NCBI GenBank assembly: GCA_927441425.1
Contig: CAKMKG010000004.1
Location: 52,445-116,444, forward strand
Direction: 5' to 3'
DNA: 64,000 nt
DNA from: an uncultured Bacillota bacterium
Lineage (GTDB): Bacteria; Bacillota; Clostridia; Peptostreptococcales; Anaerovoracaceae
Shown here: positions 52,748-60,694 of the stretch, piece by piece
Position numbering within the stretch: the first letter of the stretch is position 1
How the letters are laid out: every line of letters begins with the position of its first letter
Position numbers and translations under genes: made by a program
The notes under the pieces: model-generated
Databases searched by the model: none
The model's input: only the letters and a program-made list of their open reading frames with translations
What the model was told of the DNA's origin: nothing

Positions 52748-53155
52748 ATGAATGCAATAATATCGAGTGTTGTGAGAACGCAGTCTTCCAATTCTGCATC
52801 GGCAAGTAAGCTGGAGAGCGAAACAGTAAAGTCTGCCGAAGAAGTAACCGGAGGCCAAAACACTGCAATTGAAACGAGTGTATCCTCAAAGTATGACACC
52901 CTTGATCTGAGCCGTGATTATCTGGAATACAAAACCCAGAGTGAGAACAGCTCCTTGCAGGACGAAACGAGCCAATTAAATGCAACCATCGTCCAGCTTC
53001 CGGTGAACACCCGCAGTGAAGAGATCGTTAACAGTACTCAGTTGTATGCTTACACCGAAATAGAATTGATCGACATGGTGAATCATGCGACGATCAGTCG
53101 GGAAGCATATATGGCCGAAATTGCCAGTAGAAATCCAAGCAATGCAGTAATCTAA
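52748..53155 (+). CDS. Hypothetical protein
   Basis: A 135-residue soluble protein with no signal peptide or membrane helix. The first half is Ser/Thr/Glu-rich and low in hydrophobic residues (likely flexible, with SSNSASASKLESETVKSAEE). The second half has YDTLDLSRDYLEYKTQ and AYTEIELIDMVNHATISREAYMAEI, which could form helices. That layout recalls small flagellar-type or secreted accessory proteins, but I cannot name a family. The ATG at 52748 has AGGAG upstream, and a strong terminator follows, so it is a real single gene. Confidence 0.6.
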   Translation: MNAIISSVVRTQSSNSASASKLESETVKSAEEVTGGQNTAIETSVSSKYDTLDLSRDYLEYKTQSENSSLQDETSQLNATIVQLPVNTRSEEIVNSTQLYAYTEIELIDMVNHATISREAYMAEIASRNPSNAVI

Positions 53156-53186
53156 ATAGAAATCCCTGATGAAACGAAATAAATCG

Positions 53187-53227
53187 AATACTCCGCTGAC
53201 AATCCTGTCAGCGGAGTATTTTTTTGT
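53187..53227 (+). terminator. Terminator after the hypothetical gene
   Basis: A 15-base-pair stem (AATACTCCGCTGACA and complement) with a four-base loop, followed by seven T residues. It may also serve the convergent abfD gene. Confidence 0.88.
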
Positions 53228-53253
53228 CATTCCTGATAGGGCTGAAATCAGGC

Positions 53254-54696
53254 CTATTCTTGTATCTTTGCGATATGTTTTGCCAGTTCTTTTTTATGTT
53301 CAAAGTTCCCCAGCCGATTGATCATAACCCGTTGTGCTTGAGGAGATCCAGCTCCGTGCATGGATTCGGTACGGTAACCGACAGCCCCGGTACCAAGGGT
53401 GAGGTTTTCGATCAGGCGCATGATACGCATCCTGTGTTCCGTCGGAACCGAGTCAACACCTTTGAGGTATTTTTCAATGTAATGGCCGACCGCCTCACTT
53501 CTAAAGTCCTTTTCCGAGGGCTGGGTCACCATGAGCCCTCCCGCAATATCTTCCGCAAGGCGGCACATTTCATAAGGGAATCTCGTCACATTCTGCTTAC
53601 ATACATTGGCCAGAAGCAAATCGATGAGATAAGCCCCGGAAGGTGTTGGCGCACCTTCATAGGAGCAAGCCAAAGCGGCGGAATAGATTGTCTCATTTAA
53701 ATGCGTCATCTCAATCAGCTTATCCTTGATATGGGAAGCCCCTGCCACCCCATTATACTCTGCAGCCAATGCAGCCGCGCCGATGAGCACATCACCCACG
53801 CCGGATTTGCACGCATAGCTCGGTCTGTGATGTCCGGCGAACCGTTCCACCAGCGTCCCGACAAATTCCGTTTCTCCGTTGAGGAACACCCTCTCGTTTG
53901 GTACAAAGACGTGGTCAAAGATAATTAGCGCCTCGTGCCCGCCGAATTCGCTGTTGCCCACATCGATTTGCGTTCCCTCCATTTTTCTGGTATCGCAGGA
54001 CTGGCGGCCATAGATGATGGTGATTCCCGGCGCATCGGAAGGAACCGCGAAGGAAAGCGCATAATCCTTATCCTCCTGCTTCATGGCGATGGTGGGCATA
54101 CATAGGACTTCATGGGAATTTACGATCCCTGTTTGGTGTGCCTTGCAGCCATTGACTACAATGCCGTCAGGTCTTCTCTCCACAACTCTCAGGTACAGAT
54201 CCGGGTCCTTCTGATTCCTCGGAGAAAGTCCGCGGTCACCCTTGACATCCGTCATTGCACCATCGACAACAAGATCCTCTGCCTGCACATACGTCAAGAA
54301 CCGAATGAACCGTTCCTGATAGTCGGTGCCATATTTTTTATCGATTTCGTAGGCCGTGCTGTAGACCGCATTGAAAGAATCCTGCCCAACACATCGCTGA
54401 AAACAGCAGGCCATTGTCTGACCCAGCATCCTTTGCCGCTTCACCTTTTTTACAAGATCCTCGTTGCTTTGGAACACATGGTTGAATAAATTTATTTTCT
54501 CTCCCGTAATGTGGGATTTTACCGTCATCAAATCCTCATACATTGGGTCCAGTGCCAGATCATAGGTCATTGCCACCGCATTCATTGAAGGAATGATGAT
54601 GGGATGATCCACCGGGGATTCCACTTTTTCACCAAACATGTATACGTTTAAATTCAACTTTCGCAGGCTTTCAATATATTCTTTTCCTGTTTTCAT
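53254..54696 (-). CDS. abfD: 4-hydroxybutyryl-CoA dehydratase / vinylacetyl-CoA isomerase
   Basis: A 480-residue flavin and [4Fe-4S] enzyme of the HpaB/4-hydroxybutyryl-CoA dehydratase family. The cluster ligands known from the Clostridium aminobutyricum enzyme (C99, C103, H292, C299) have equivalents here: Cys98 and Cys102 in ACCFQRC, His289 and Cys296 in GHHRPSYAC, with identical spacing. This separates it from plain 4-hydroxyphenylacetate hydroxylases. It dehydrates 4-hydroxybutyryl-CoA to crotonyl-CoA in aminobutyrate and succinate fermentation. AAAGGAG lies six bases upstream. No CoA-transferase or other pathway gene is adjacent in this window. Confidence 0.92.
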   Translation of the reverse strand: MKTGKEYIESLRKLNLNVYMFGEKVESPVDHPIIIPSMNAVAMTYDLALDPMYEDLMTVKSHITGEKINLFNHVFQSNEDLVKKVKRQRMLGQTMACCFQRCVGQDSFNAVYSTAYEIDKKYGTDYQERFIRFLTYVQAEDLVVDGAMTDVKGDRGLSPRNQKDPDLYLRVVERRPDGIVVNGCKAHQTGIVNSHEVLCMPTIAMKQEDKDYALSFAVPSDAPGITIIYGRQSCDTRKMEGTQIDVGNSEFGGHEALIIFDHVFVPNERVFLNGETEFVGTLVERFAGHHRPSYACKSGVGDVLIGAAALAAEYNGVAGASHIKDKLIEMTHLNETIYSAALACSYEGAPTPSGAYLIDLLLANVCKQNVTRFPYEMCRLAEDIAGGLMVTQPSEKDFRSEAVGHYIEKYLKGVDSVPTEHRMRIMRLIENLTLGTGAVGYRTESMHGAGSPQAQRVMINRLGNFEHKKELAKHIAKIQE

Positions 54697-54809
54697 TGAT
54701 TGCTCCTTTCAGATATCCCAATAACTGTTTATGATTATAAAATACCCATCTGGTAAAGGTTTACACAAAGAAGAGTTCCCAAGTATAAGTGAATCTCACC
54801 GGAGCCAAA

Positions 54810-55568
54810 TTATTTTCTGATTATAAAGCTCATGTGTCTTCCGCCACCCTTATCCCTACGATGGGAGAAGCAATCTGGGCTGGTGTAGGTGCAGGTACGG
54901 TCAACAGATATTTGGTTTGTCGGAATGCCCTGCAGCTCGCACTGCCTCTTCACCACCAGCTGATTGTCAATATGATACTTTCCGGTTCCTACGTTGTAGT
55001 ATATGAATTCCTCCGCATAGCCGAGAGCCTTGAACCGATTGCAAACATCCTCATCGACTTCGAATTTATCCTGACTAATGGCCGGGCCTATGGAAATGTG
55101 TATATCACGCGGATTGCAGTGCTCTATTTGATCTAGATGCTGCAGCACCTTCCGCGTAATTTCCTTCACCGTGCCTCCCCAGCCGGAATGGATCACGCCG
55201 ACGAGCCCATCCACTTCACTATATAGGATCAGCGGGACACAGTCCGCGGTAAAACAGCACAATAGCAGCCCCGGCGCGAAGGTATACAATGCGTCCGTAT
55301 CCGGAATCGCCGCCTCCATCGTATCCGATCCCCGACCTTTGTCTGCACGGGTCACCTTGTGGAAATTAGCGCTATGGGTTTGATAAGCACAGACGAAATC
55401 CTCCAACCCGCAGTTTAAGAAAGCCGCCAATTTCTTGCGGTTTTCTATGATATTTTCCGTATTTTCGCAGGCATGGAGCGCCATGTTGTTGGATTCTGGT
55501 TCGGCGTGGTCTTTTAGGGTTATGCCTGCGAGGAGGATGTTAGCGTTTAAATGTACTATCGTATTCAT
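54810..55568 (-). CDS. pgeF: YfiH/PgeF-family protein (purine nucleosidase/laccase-domain fold)
   Basis: A 252-residue protein of the multicopper-oxidase-like/LACC1 family. The motifs are VCAYQTHSANFHKV, DTDALYTFAPGLLLCCFTADCVPLILY, GLVGVIHSGWGGTVKEI and ISVDRTCTYTSPDCFSHRRDKGGGRHMSFI. The His and Cys of THS, ADCVP and HSGW bind zinc at the active site. Members act on purine nucleosides or edit peptidoglycan precursors in other bacteria. Its AGGA site lies six bases before the ATG. It separates abfD from the defence block. Confidence 0.85.
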   Translation of the reverse strand: MNTIVHLNANILLAGITLKDHAEPESNNMALHACENTENIIENRKKLAAFLNCGLEDFVCAYQTHSANFHKVTRADKGRGSDTMEAAIPDTDALYTFAPGLLLCCFTADCVPLILYSEVDGLVGVIHSGWGGTVKEITRKVLQHLDQIEHCNPRDIHISIGPAISQDKFEVDEDVCNRFKALGYAEEFIYYNVGTGKYHIDNQLVVKRQCELQGIPTNQISVDRTCTYTSPDCFSHRRDKGGGRHMSFIIRK

Positions 55569-55640
55569 AGCTATTCCTAATCAATACCTTCAGAAGTCTT
55601 CTACATGAAAAAAAGTAAACTAGTCGAGCTTTGAGCTTAA

Positions 55641-56054
55641 TTATTCTGTTATTATAATTTCAGAAATCAATTTTTCTAGTCGTTCATTTACTAATTGTTT
55701 TTTCAATTCACAATCCTATATGGTAATAACTTCCCATCTCAAACTATCAAGTGCTTTTAATATTGATTTTATCACGCAGTATATTTGAAAGTAATTTTTC
55801 CACCAATATTCAGTATAAGATGAAGGCCGCACAAATTTTGGGCAATTTTCTTGAGCATGCAAAAGCATCCATTTACAAAAATAATTGTTTTATATTTCGG
55901 CATGACAATATCAGGGCCCCCTGGTAACGATTTAGCATTTTTAGATCTAAATCCTTTCCGAAAAAATATTTTCGAACAGCTTCTTCACGTTTGGTATTTT
56001 TCTAAGTATTTGAGACATATTATAACTACGCACTTTTTTCGAATGATTATCCAT
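55641..56054 (-). pseudogene. vsr: Decayed very-short-patch-repair endonuclease (vsr)
   Basis: Minus-strand fragments in different frames line up in order with Vsr. The start is DNHSKKVRSYNMSQI at 56054, then EAVRKYFF, GGPDIVMPKYKTIIFVNGCF and HAQENCPKFVRPSSYTEYWW. The last parts are KALDSLRWEVITI, an in-frame TAG where Trp is expected, and DCELKKQLVNERLEKLISEI. At least three frame changes and one stop are needed. The usual VHGCFW active-site His is Asn. It sits 20 bases after the cytosine methylase gene, where a vsr gene normally belongs: Vsr repairs T:G mismatches from deaminated 5-methylcytosine. Confidence 0.8.
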
Positions 56055-56073
56055 CGTTATCATCCTTAAATAT

Positions 56074-57693
56074 CTATTTATTAATCATTAGCAAGCGCGA
56101 TATTTCCTCTGCTATTGCTTTCGCTAACATAGGCGGTACCGCATTCCCAACTTGTTGATATTGAGAATCTTTTGTTCCTAAAAATACAAAGCTATCAGGA
56201 AAAGATTGTAACCTAGCCGCTTCTCTGATACTAACGGCCCTGTTGTGTTCCGGATGTATCCACATGGATTTACGGACATTGACCACGGTTCCAGAAGGTT
56301 CATTATAATTAAGGCGGAGATAAATAGTGTTCTGAGTCCTTTCGATATTAGTATATGTACTTTCTTTCATTAATTTATCCAGATTATGAAAGTTTTGTCC
56401 CTGTTTCAACTTAGCAAATCTTTCAAGTGCGGTTTTTCTTGTATGGGTAATGGTATGATTATATAGCTTTCCGGAATCTCTTAGTTTCTTTCCTAAGGTA
56501 CTTATTTCTTCAGAAACATCCTCTAACTTTATTCCTTCATCGCAATCAATCTCATACTTGGGAGGTAAATTTGAAATATCAGAAATCGCGTCCCACACCG
56601 TTGCATATTGACTAGGTTCAACAGAACCTTTTGGCAAGTTTACTTTTTCACTGATTGTTTTTTTAACACCAATTATAACAAATCTTAACCTCTTTTGCGC
56701 AACACCAAAATCAGCTGCGTTTAAAATACCGCTGTCAAGGACATACCCATTACTTTTAGATCCAAGTATGTATTTTATATAATCATATACAGAGAAAGAT
56801 TTAATACTTGCTACTATATCCTTTTCAAATTGATACTCTTCTACAACAAGATGGTTATCAAATATTTCTTTGGATTTACCAAGCATTCGCTGTACCATAA
56901 TTGGCTGTTCAAGCTCTTTAACAAGTTCTTCCGCTTCTATATTGTTACTAAAATATTTAAGTATTGCATTTGCAGCTTTCACATTAATATCTTTAATATA
57001 GTGATTTTTATCATTTGTAATAATAATTTGATTTGCTAAGCATATTAACTTTGCTCTGTACCTATCCAAGGATTTAAGCAACTTTATTTTATTCTTTTTA
57101 TTTTTATAGATAATATTAATCATCAGATAAGCTTTCTCATCCCACAAAAAACTATCTATGAGTTTATAATCCTTAATTATCTCTGATACATGGTCAAATT
57201 TATATTTTTCTTCAAGCAGTACTATCTCCGAGATAGTTGTTGGAATTTTATAATTAGCTACAATCTGCTTATCGTTGCTATCCATATAAAAACGATGAGT
57301 GTCTGATTTTAGCATACTAACGTTTTCTAATACAAATACTTCGGGCTGAAGCTCAATTATTGCTTTGATATATTGCTTAACAAGATCATTATTCTTATTA
57401 ACAGCATGATTTTTCTGCCGGTTTGCATTCGAGAATCCCTGACATGGAGGTCCACCAATTACAACATCGATATTACCGAATTTCTTTATAATATCACTGT
57501 AATTTGCTCTGTTCACATCATTATACATCTCTACATCCGGGTGATTGCGAATATATGTTGCTTGGGCATTTGGATTGTTTTCAAAAGCAACTTTTATATC
57601 AAATCTATTTGTCTGGTAAAATCCCAAACTAAGGCCACCCGCACCAGCGAATAAATCTATTATTGAAAATTTATTGTTTTTAGTTTCTTTCAT
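56074..57693 (-). CDS. DNA cytosine-5 methyltransferase of the defence operon
   Basis: A 539-residue C5 methylase. Motif I is IIDLFAGAGGLSLGF (11-25), motif IV VIGGPPCQGFSN with nucleophile Cys84, motif VI FVLENVSML, motif VIII around the RLRFVIIG block, and motif X QVGNAVPPMLAKAIA. About 200 extra residues between motifs VI and VIII are AT-rich and Lys-rich and enlarge it beyond typical enzymes. It overlaps the AIPR gene by 14 bases and is the last intact gene of the GHKL-Z1-DUF4420-AIPR-methylase operon. It should mark self DNA. Confidence 0.93.
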   Translation of the reverse strand: MKETKNNKFSIIDLFAGAGGLSLGFYQTNRFDIKVAFENNPNAQATYIRNHPDVEMYNDVNRANYSDIIKKFGNIDVVIGGPPCQGFSNANRQKNHAVNKNNDLVKQYIKAIIELQPEVFVLENVSMLKSDTHRFYMDSNDKQIVANYKIPTTISEIVLLEEKYKFDHVSEIIKDYKLIDSFLWDEKAYLMINIIYKNKKNKIKLLKSLDRYRAKLICLANQIIITNDKNHYIKDINVKAANAILKYFSNNIEAEELVKELEQPIMVQRMLGKSKEIFDNHLVVEEYQFEKDIVASIKSFSVYDYIKYILGSKSNGYVLDSGILNAADFGVAQKRLRFVIIGVKKTISEKVNLPKGSVEPSQYATVWDAISDISNLPPKYEIDCDEGIKLEDVSEEISTLGKKLRDSGKLYNHTITHTRKTALERFAKLKQGQNFHNLDKLMKESTYTNIERTQNTIYLRLNYNEPSGTVVNVRKSMWIHPEHNRAVSIREAARLQSFPDSFVFLGTKDSQYQQVGNAVPPMLAKAIAEEISRLLMINK

Positions 57694-59767
57694 CTATTTT
57701 AAACCCTTCTGATTCAGATCTATCTAATAATTCAAGTAATTTTATGCTCTGATATGCATTCGGCATCTTTTCTGGTATTTGCATCGCGTATTTCAAGGCA
57801 ATTTCTGATTCTGGCGATATTAATTTTTTAAGCAGAGCAAATTCATTTACACGCCTCCAAAATTCAGATCCATATTCAAGAACTTTTTTCTGATATTCAA
57901 CATCTGAAATAATTCGTTGATCTTTTTTTGCATCGCGCTCTGCAATTTTTTCTTCATTTTTATCAATTAAAATTTTTTTAAAGTTATTATTTAATAAAAA
58001 TACGCTGTCATGAACACGTTTCCAGCAATTGTCTCTCTTACACCATTGAGTGACATTAATTGTTTCTCTTTTGGGATCTGTGATGATATCAAATATTAAT
58101 TTTGTTATTCTAACAAGTTCATTTGTTAAGATATCAGGCACTTCTTGACGATTCCATATTAATTGTAAATCAAGATCATATCCCGGGTATTGATTACGAA
58201 TGGTTCTGTGCAAGAAAGCCAGTGAGTATGTAACAATGTTTGCTCTATAACCTTGTTCAAACCATGATTGATGAGACACAACATACTCAGTATGTTTAAA
58301 AAGAATCATTAGAGCAATAGATTCTTTATAATAAAGCTCATTGAACTTTCCATCACCTTGCGACCAAGCTTCATCTATGATATCTGCAAAGCGTAAAAAA
58401 TTAGTTTGAGCACCCTTACTTACAACATGGGGCAACCCACTCCACGTATTTCTCACCTTAGCTAAATCCGTTTTTGTTATTAATTGCTTTTTGGGATGCT
58501 GGATAACAAATTTAGCCTTCGCAGATTTGCTCATTCTCATTTGTGCTTGCAAATACTGTCCCCGCGCCCTTTCATAGAACCATCTTGTTCCATATTGCAC
58601 ACCGCCTATTGTGGGTGCAAGTAATCTTCTTGATATTTGTTCCATTCTGATATGAAAAGGATGCGTTGAAAAGAAATCGGCATCGCTGACTTTATTTTGA
58701 CTATTTGACGAACGTGATATGTTTCTAATCAACTCACTGGTTTTATCAGAATTTGAATCAATTTCAGTTAATTTCATTTGCACAAATATTTTACTTAAAT
58801 CAGCCTTGTCTTTGTGTCGTGCATTTGATAATGAAGCAGTAGTTTGGCCACCATTAATTATCTGAAAATCTTTTGCATAGGTGATGTATTTGCCTTTTGA
58901 CGTAGTTTCAATTTTCAAATCCATAGCAGTTGCTGAGACACCATTATTATATGCAAAGAATTTCTCAGGGATTTTTAAAATAGTTTCTCTTATTTTTTTA
59001 TTTACAGCGACTTTAGTTGATAGAAATGACCGAACATTGCCTTCAAGCAGTTGACTTCCATAATAATCATATATATCTGCTAGTGCTTTCCCTGGCATGA
59101 TACATAACAAGCTACGATAATCATCATTAAATATATCCGAGGCTTCTAAGCATGGAATTCCCAGATCAGAGTATGCTTTAAAATCTATTTCGATATTCTG
59201 GCGGCCGATTTCAGAGCAACATACACTAAATAATTTTTCTATGCCCCAGATTTGGCATTCAACCGGTACTTCATTTATGTCTTTTGCCTCAATTACATTA
59301 ATACGTTCACTCATAAACCCATCTGTCAATAAAAATATCCTATATTTCCTAACCTTGTTATTATAGAATCTCAGCATGTCAACTAGATCTGCTGCAGGCG
59401 TACTAGGCTCGATATCTCTTAGTAGTTTAGCTCCTTTCGCTTCCTCAATAAAATATATTACTTTATCACATAATTGCATAGTCTCGGTTTTTGTTAAAAC
59501 GCCTCTATCTTCATTACCTGTATAATCTGCAATCACTAGATTAAAAGTGTAATCAAACTCATCGATCACATAACCGTCCACTCTAATTTTTCGGTTATTT
59601 TTACCAGTTCCGGTATAAAACGAGTGAGTAAAATCCGAAATCATATCTGAGTTAATCAAATAATCAGTAAAAATACTAACAAATGCTGCCGATGAACCTG
59701 ATCCATCTGCAACTGCAGTAGCTTTAACTTCTTCCAAAAAATCTCTACGAAATTCATGTGCGTCCAT
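57680..59767 (-). CDS. AIPR family (abortive infection phage resistance) protein
   Basis: A 695-residue protein. FFAYNNGVSATAMDLKIE, then FQIINGGQTTASLSNARHKDKADLSKIFVQMKLTEI, then ISRSSNSQNKVSDADFFSTHPFHIRMEQISRRL, form the AIPR core signature known from phage-resistance loci. No membrane segment is present. The N-terminal third (about 1-200) resembles the restriction-endonuclease-like part found in AIPR proteins, with conserved acidic residues but no motif I can pin down. It lies between the DUF4420 nuclease (10 bases upstream) and the methylase it overlaps, in the conserved order of MutL-like R-M systems. Confidence 0.9.
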   Translation of the reverse strand: MDAHEFRRDFLEEVKATAVADGSGSSAAFVSIFTDYLINSDMISDFTHSFYTGTGKNNRKIRVDGYVIDEFDYTFNLVIADYTGNEDRGVLTKTETMQLCDKVIYFIEEAKGAKLLRDIEPSTPAADLVDMLRFYNNKVRKYRIFLLTDGFMSERINVIEAKDINEVPVECQIWGIEKLFSVCCSEIGRQNIEIDFKAYSDLGIPCLEASDIFNDDYRSLLCIMPGKALADIYDYYGSQLLEGNVRSFLSTKVAVNKKIRETILKIPEKFFAYNNGVSATAMDLKIETTSKGKYITYAKDFQIINGGQTTASLSNARHKDKADLSKIFVQMKLTEIDSNSDKTSELIRNISRSSNSQNKVSDADFFSTHPFHIRMEQISRRLLAPTIGGVQYGTRWFYERARGQYLQAQMRMSKSAKAKFVIQHPKKQLITKTDLAKVRNTWSGLPHVVSKGAQTNFLRFADIIDEAWSQGDGKFNELYYKESIALMILFKHTEYVVSHQSWFEQGYRANIVTYSLAFLHRTIRNQYPGYDLDLQLIWNRQEVPDILTNELVRITKLIFDIITDPKRETINVTQWCKRDNCWKRVHDSVFLLNNNFKKILIDKNEEKIAERDAKKDQRIISDVEYQKKVLEYGSEFWRRVNEFALLKKLISPESEIALKYAMQIPEKMPNAYQSIKLLELLDRSESEGFKIDERN

Positions 59768-59776
59768 GTATCCCTC

Positions 59777-60694
59777 CTACTTTAAAAAACACTCAATTGC
59801 AGCTAGGCTTATCTCATATTTTGCTTTTACAATTGCGCTGTTTACATTTTCTCTTATTAGACGAGGGAAAAAAATTGTAATATAGTATTCCTGTTTTTTG
59901 CATAAGAAATATTTTTCAATTTTATAGTCCTCTAAATCCTTATATCCATATTGAAAAAGCTTAAGCTCCAAAATTTCACCAGTAATTATGTTGTTATTTA
60001 CAAGTAATCTTGCATTATTGACTATCTCGTCTAATGAAAAACTCTTTGAATTATCAGGCGTTGTTTTTTCAATAAAATAAACAACAAGAGAACCTTCATT
60101 ATTATCCAACTGTTCCAAAGATGATATCGAAATGCGTTCTGCTGAAGGAGAAATAGTTTTAATTTCTGCCCATGTATCATCATAAATAAAGTCCTGATCT
60201 GCACCATCGGGGCCTGCCCAGCTTCTAACAGCTTTATCGATTCCAATATTTTCAGTTAATTCTAAGAGATATAAAAGTTCTCCCAATAGTCCCTTTTGCA
60301 GTGCTAAGTCCATAATATCTGGTCTCTTATGCTCCATTAGCCTCAACCACCTATTATATCTGTCAATTATAAACTGATATTTATTTCTATAATCTTCTCG
60401 TGAAGATTCAATTATATCCCAACAAAACCGCAGAAATACTTCTTCGTTGTCAATTTTAACAAGACGAAATGACAGAACCCAGCTCCCATCTGGATATTGA
60501 TAATTTCGAGCTATTATTGCCTTTGATGATGGAATTTCCTTTATTTCACCGAAGTTCATTATCAATAAAGTTTTTTGGTGAAGCTCTTCATATCCAATAT
60601 TGAATTCGATCGGATGACTTCCATCCAGCAATAGAAACGCATTTGCATAAAATGGCATTGCATTCCATTTTTCCTTCATTTCATTGAATGTCAT
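59777..60694 (-). CDS. DUF4420 PD-(D/E)XK nuclease
   Basis: A 305-residue predicted endonuclease. The catalytic core is visible: Glu139 in QKGLLGEL, Asp168 in GADQDF, and Glu177/Lys179 in WAEIKTIS, a full PD-(D/E)XK arrangement, with SISSLEQLD after it. The family is Pfam DUF4420, described as a putative PD-(D/E)XK member. I start at 60694, inside the last codons of the Z1 gene; upstream ATGs in the same frame (to 60724) come from the acidic Z1 tail. It is the best candidate for the DNA-cutting subunit of this system. Confidence 0.88.
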   Translation of the reverse strand: MTFNEMKEKWNAMPFYANAFLLLDGSHPIEFNIGYEELHQKTLLIMNFGEIKEIPSSKAIIARNYQYPDGSWVLSFRLVKIDNEEVFLRFCWDIIESSREDYRNKYQFIIDRYNRWLRLMEHKRPDIMDLALQKGLLGELLYLLELTENIGIDKAVRSWAGPDGADQDFIYDDTWAEIKTISPSAERISISSLEQLDNNEGSLVVYFIEKTTPDNSKSFSLDEIVNNARLLVNNNIITGEILELKLFQYGYKDLEDYKIEKYFLCKKQEYYITIFFPRLIRENVNSAIVKAKYEISLAAIECFLK

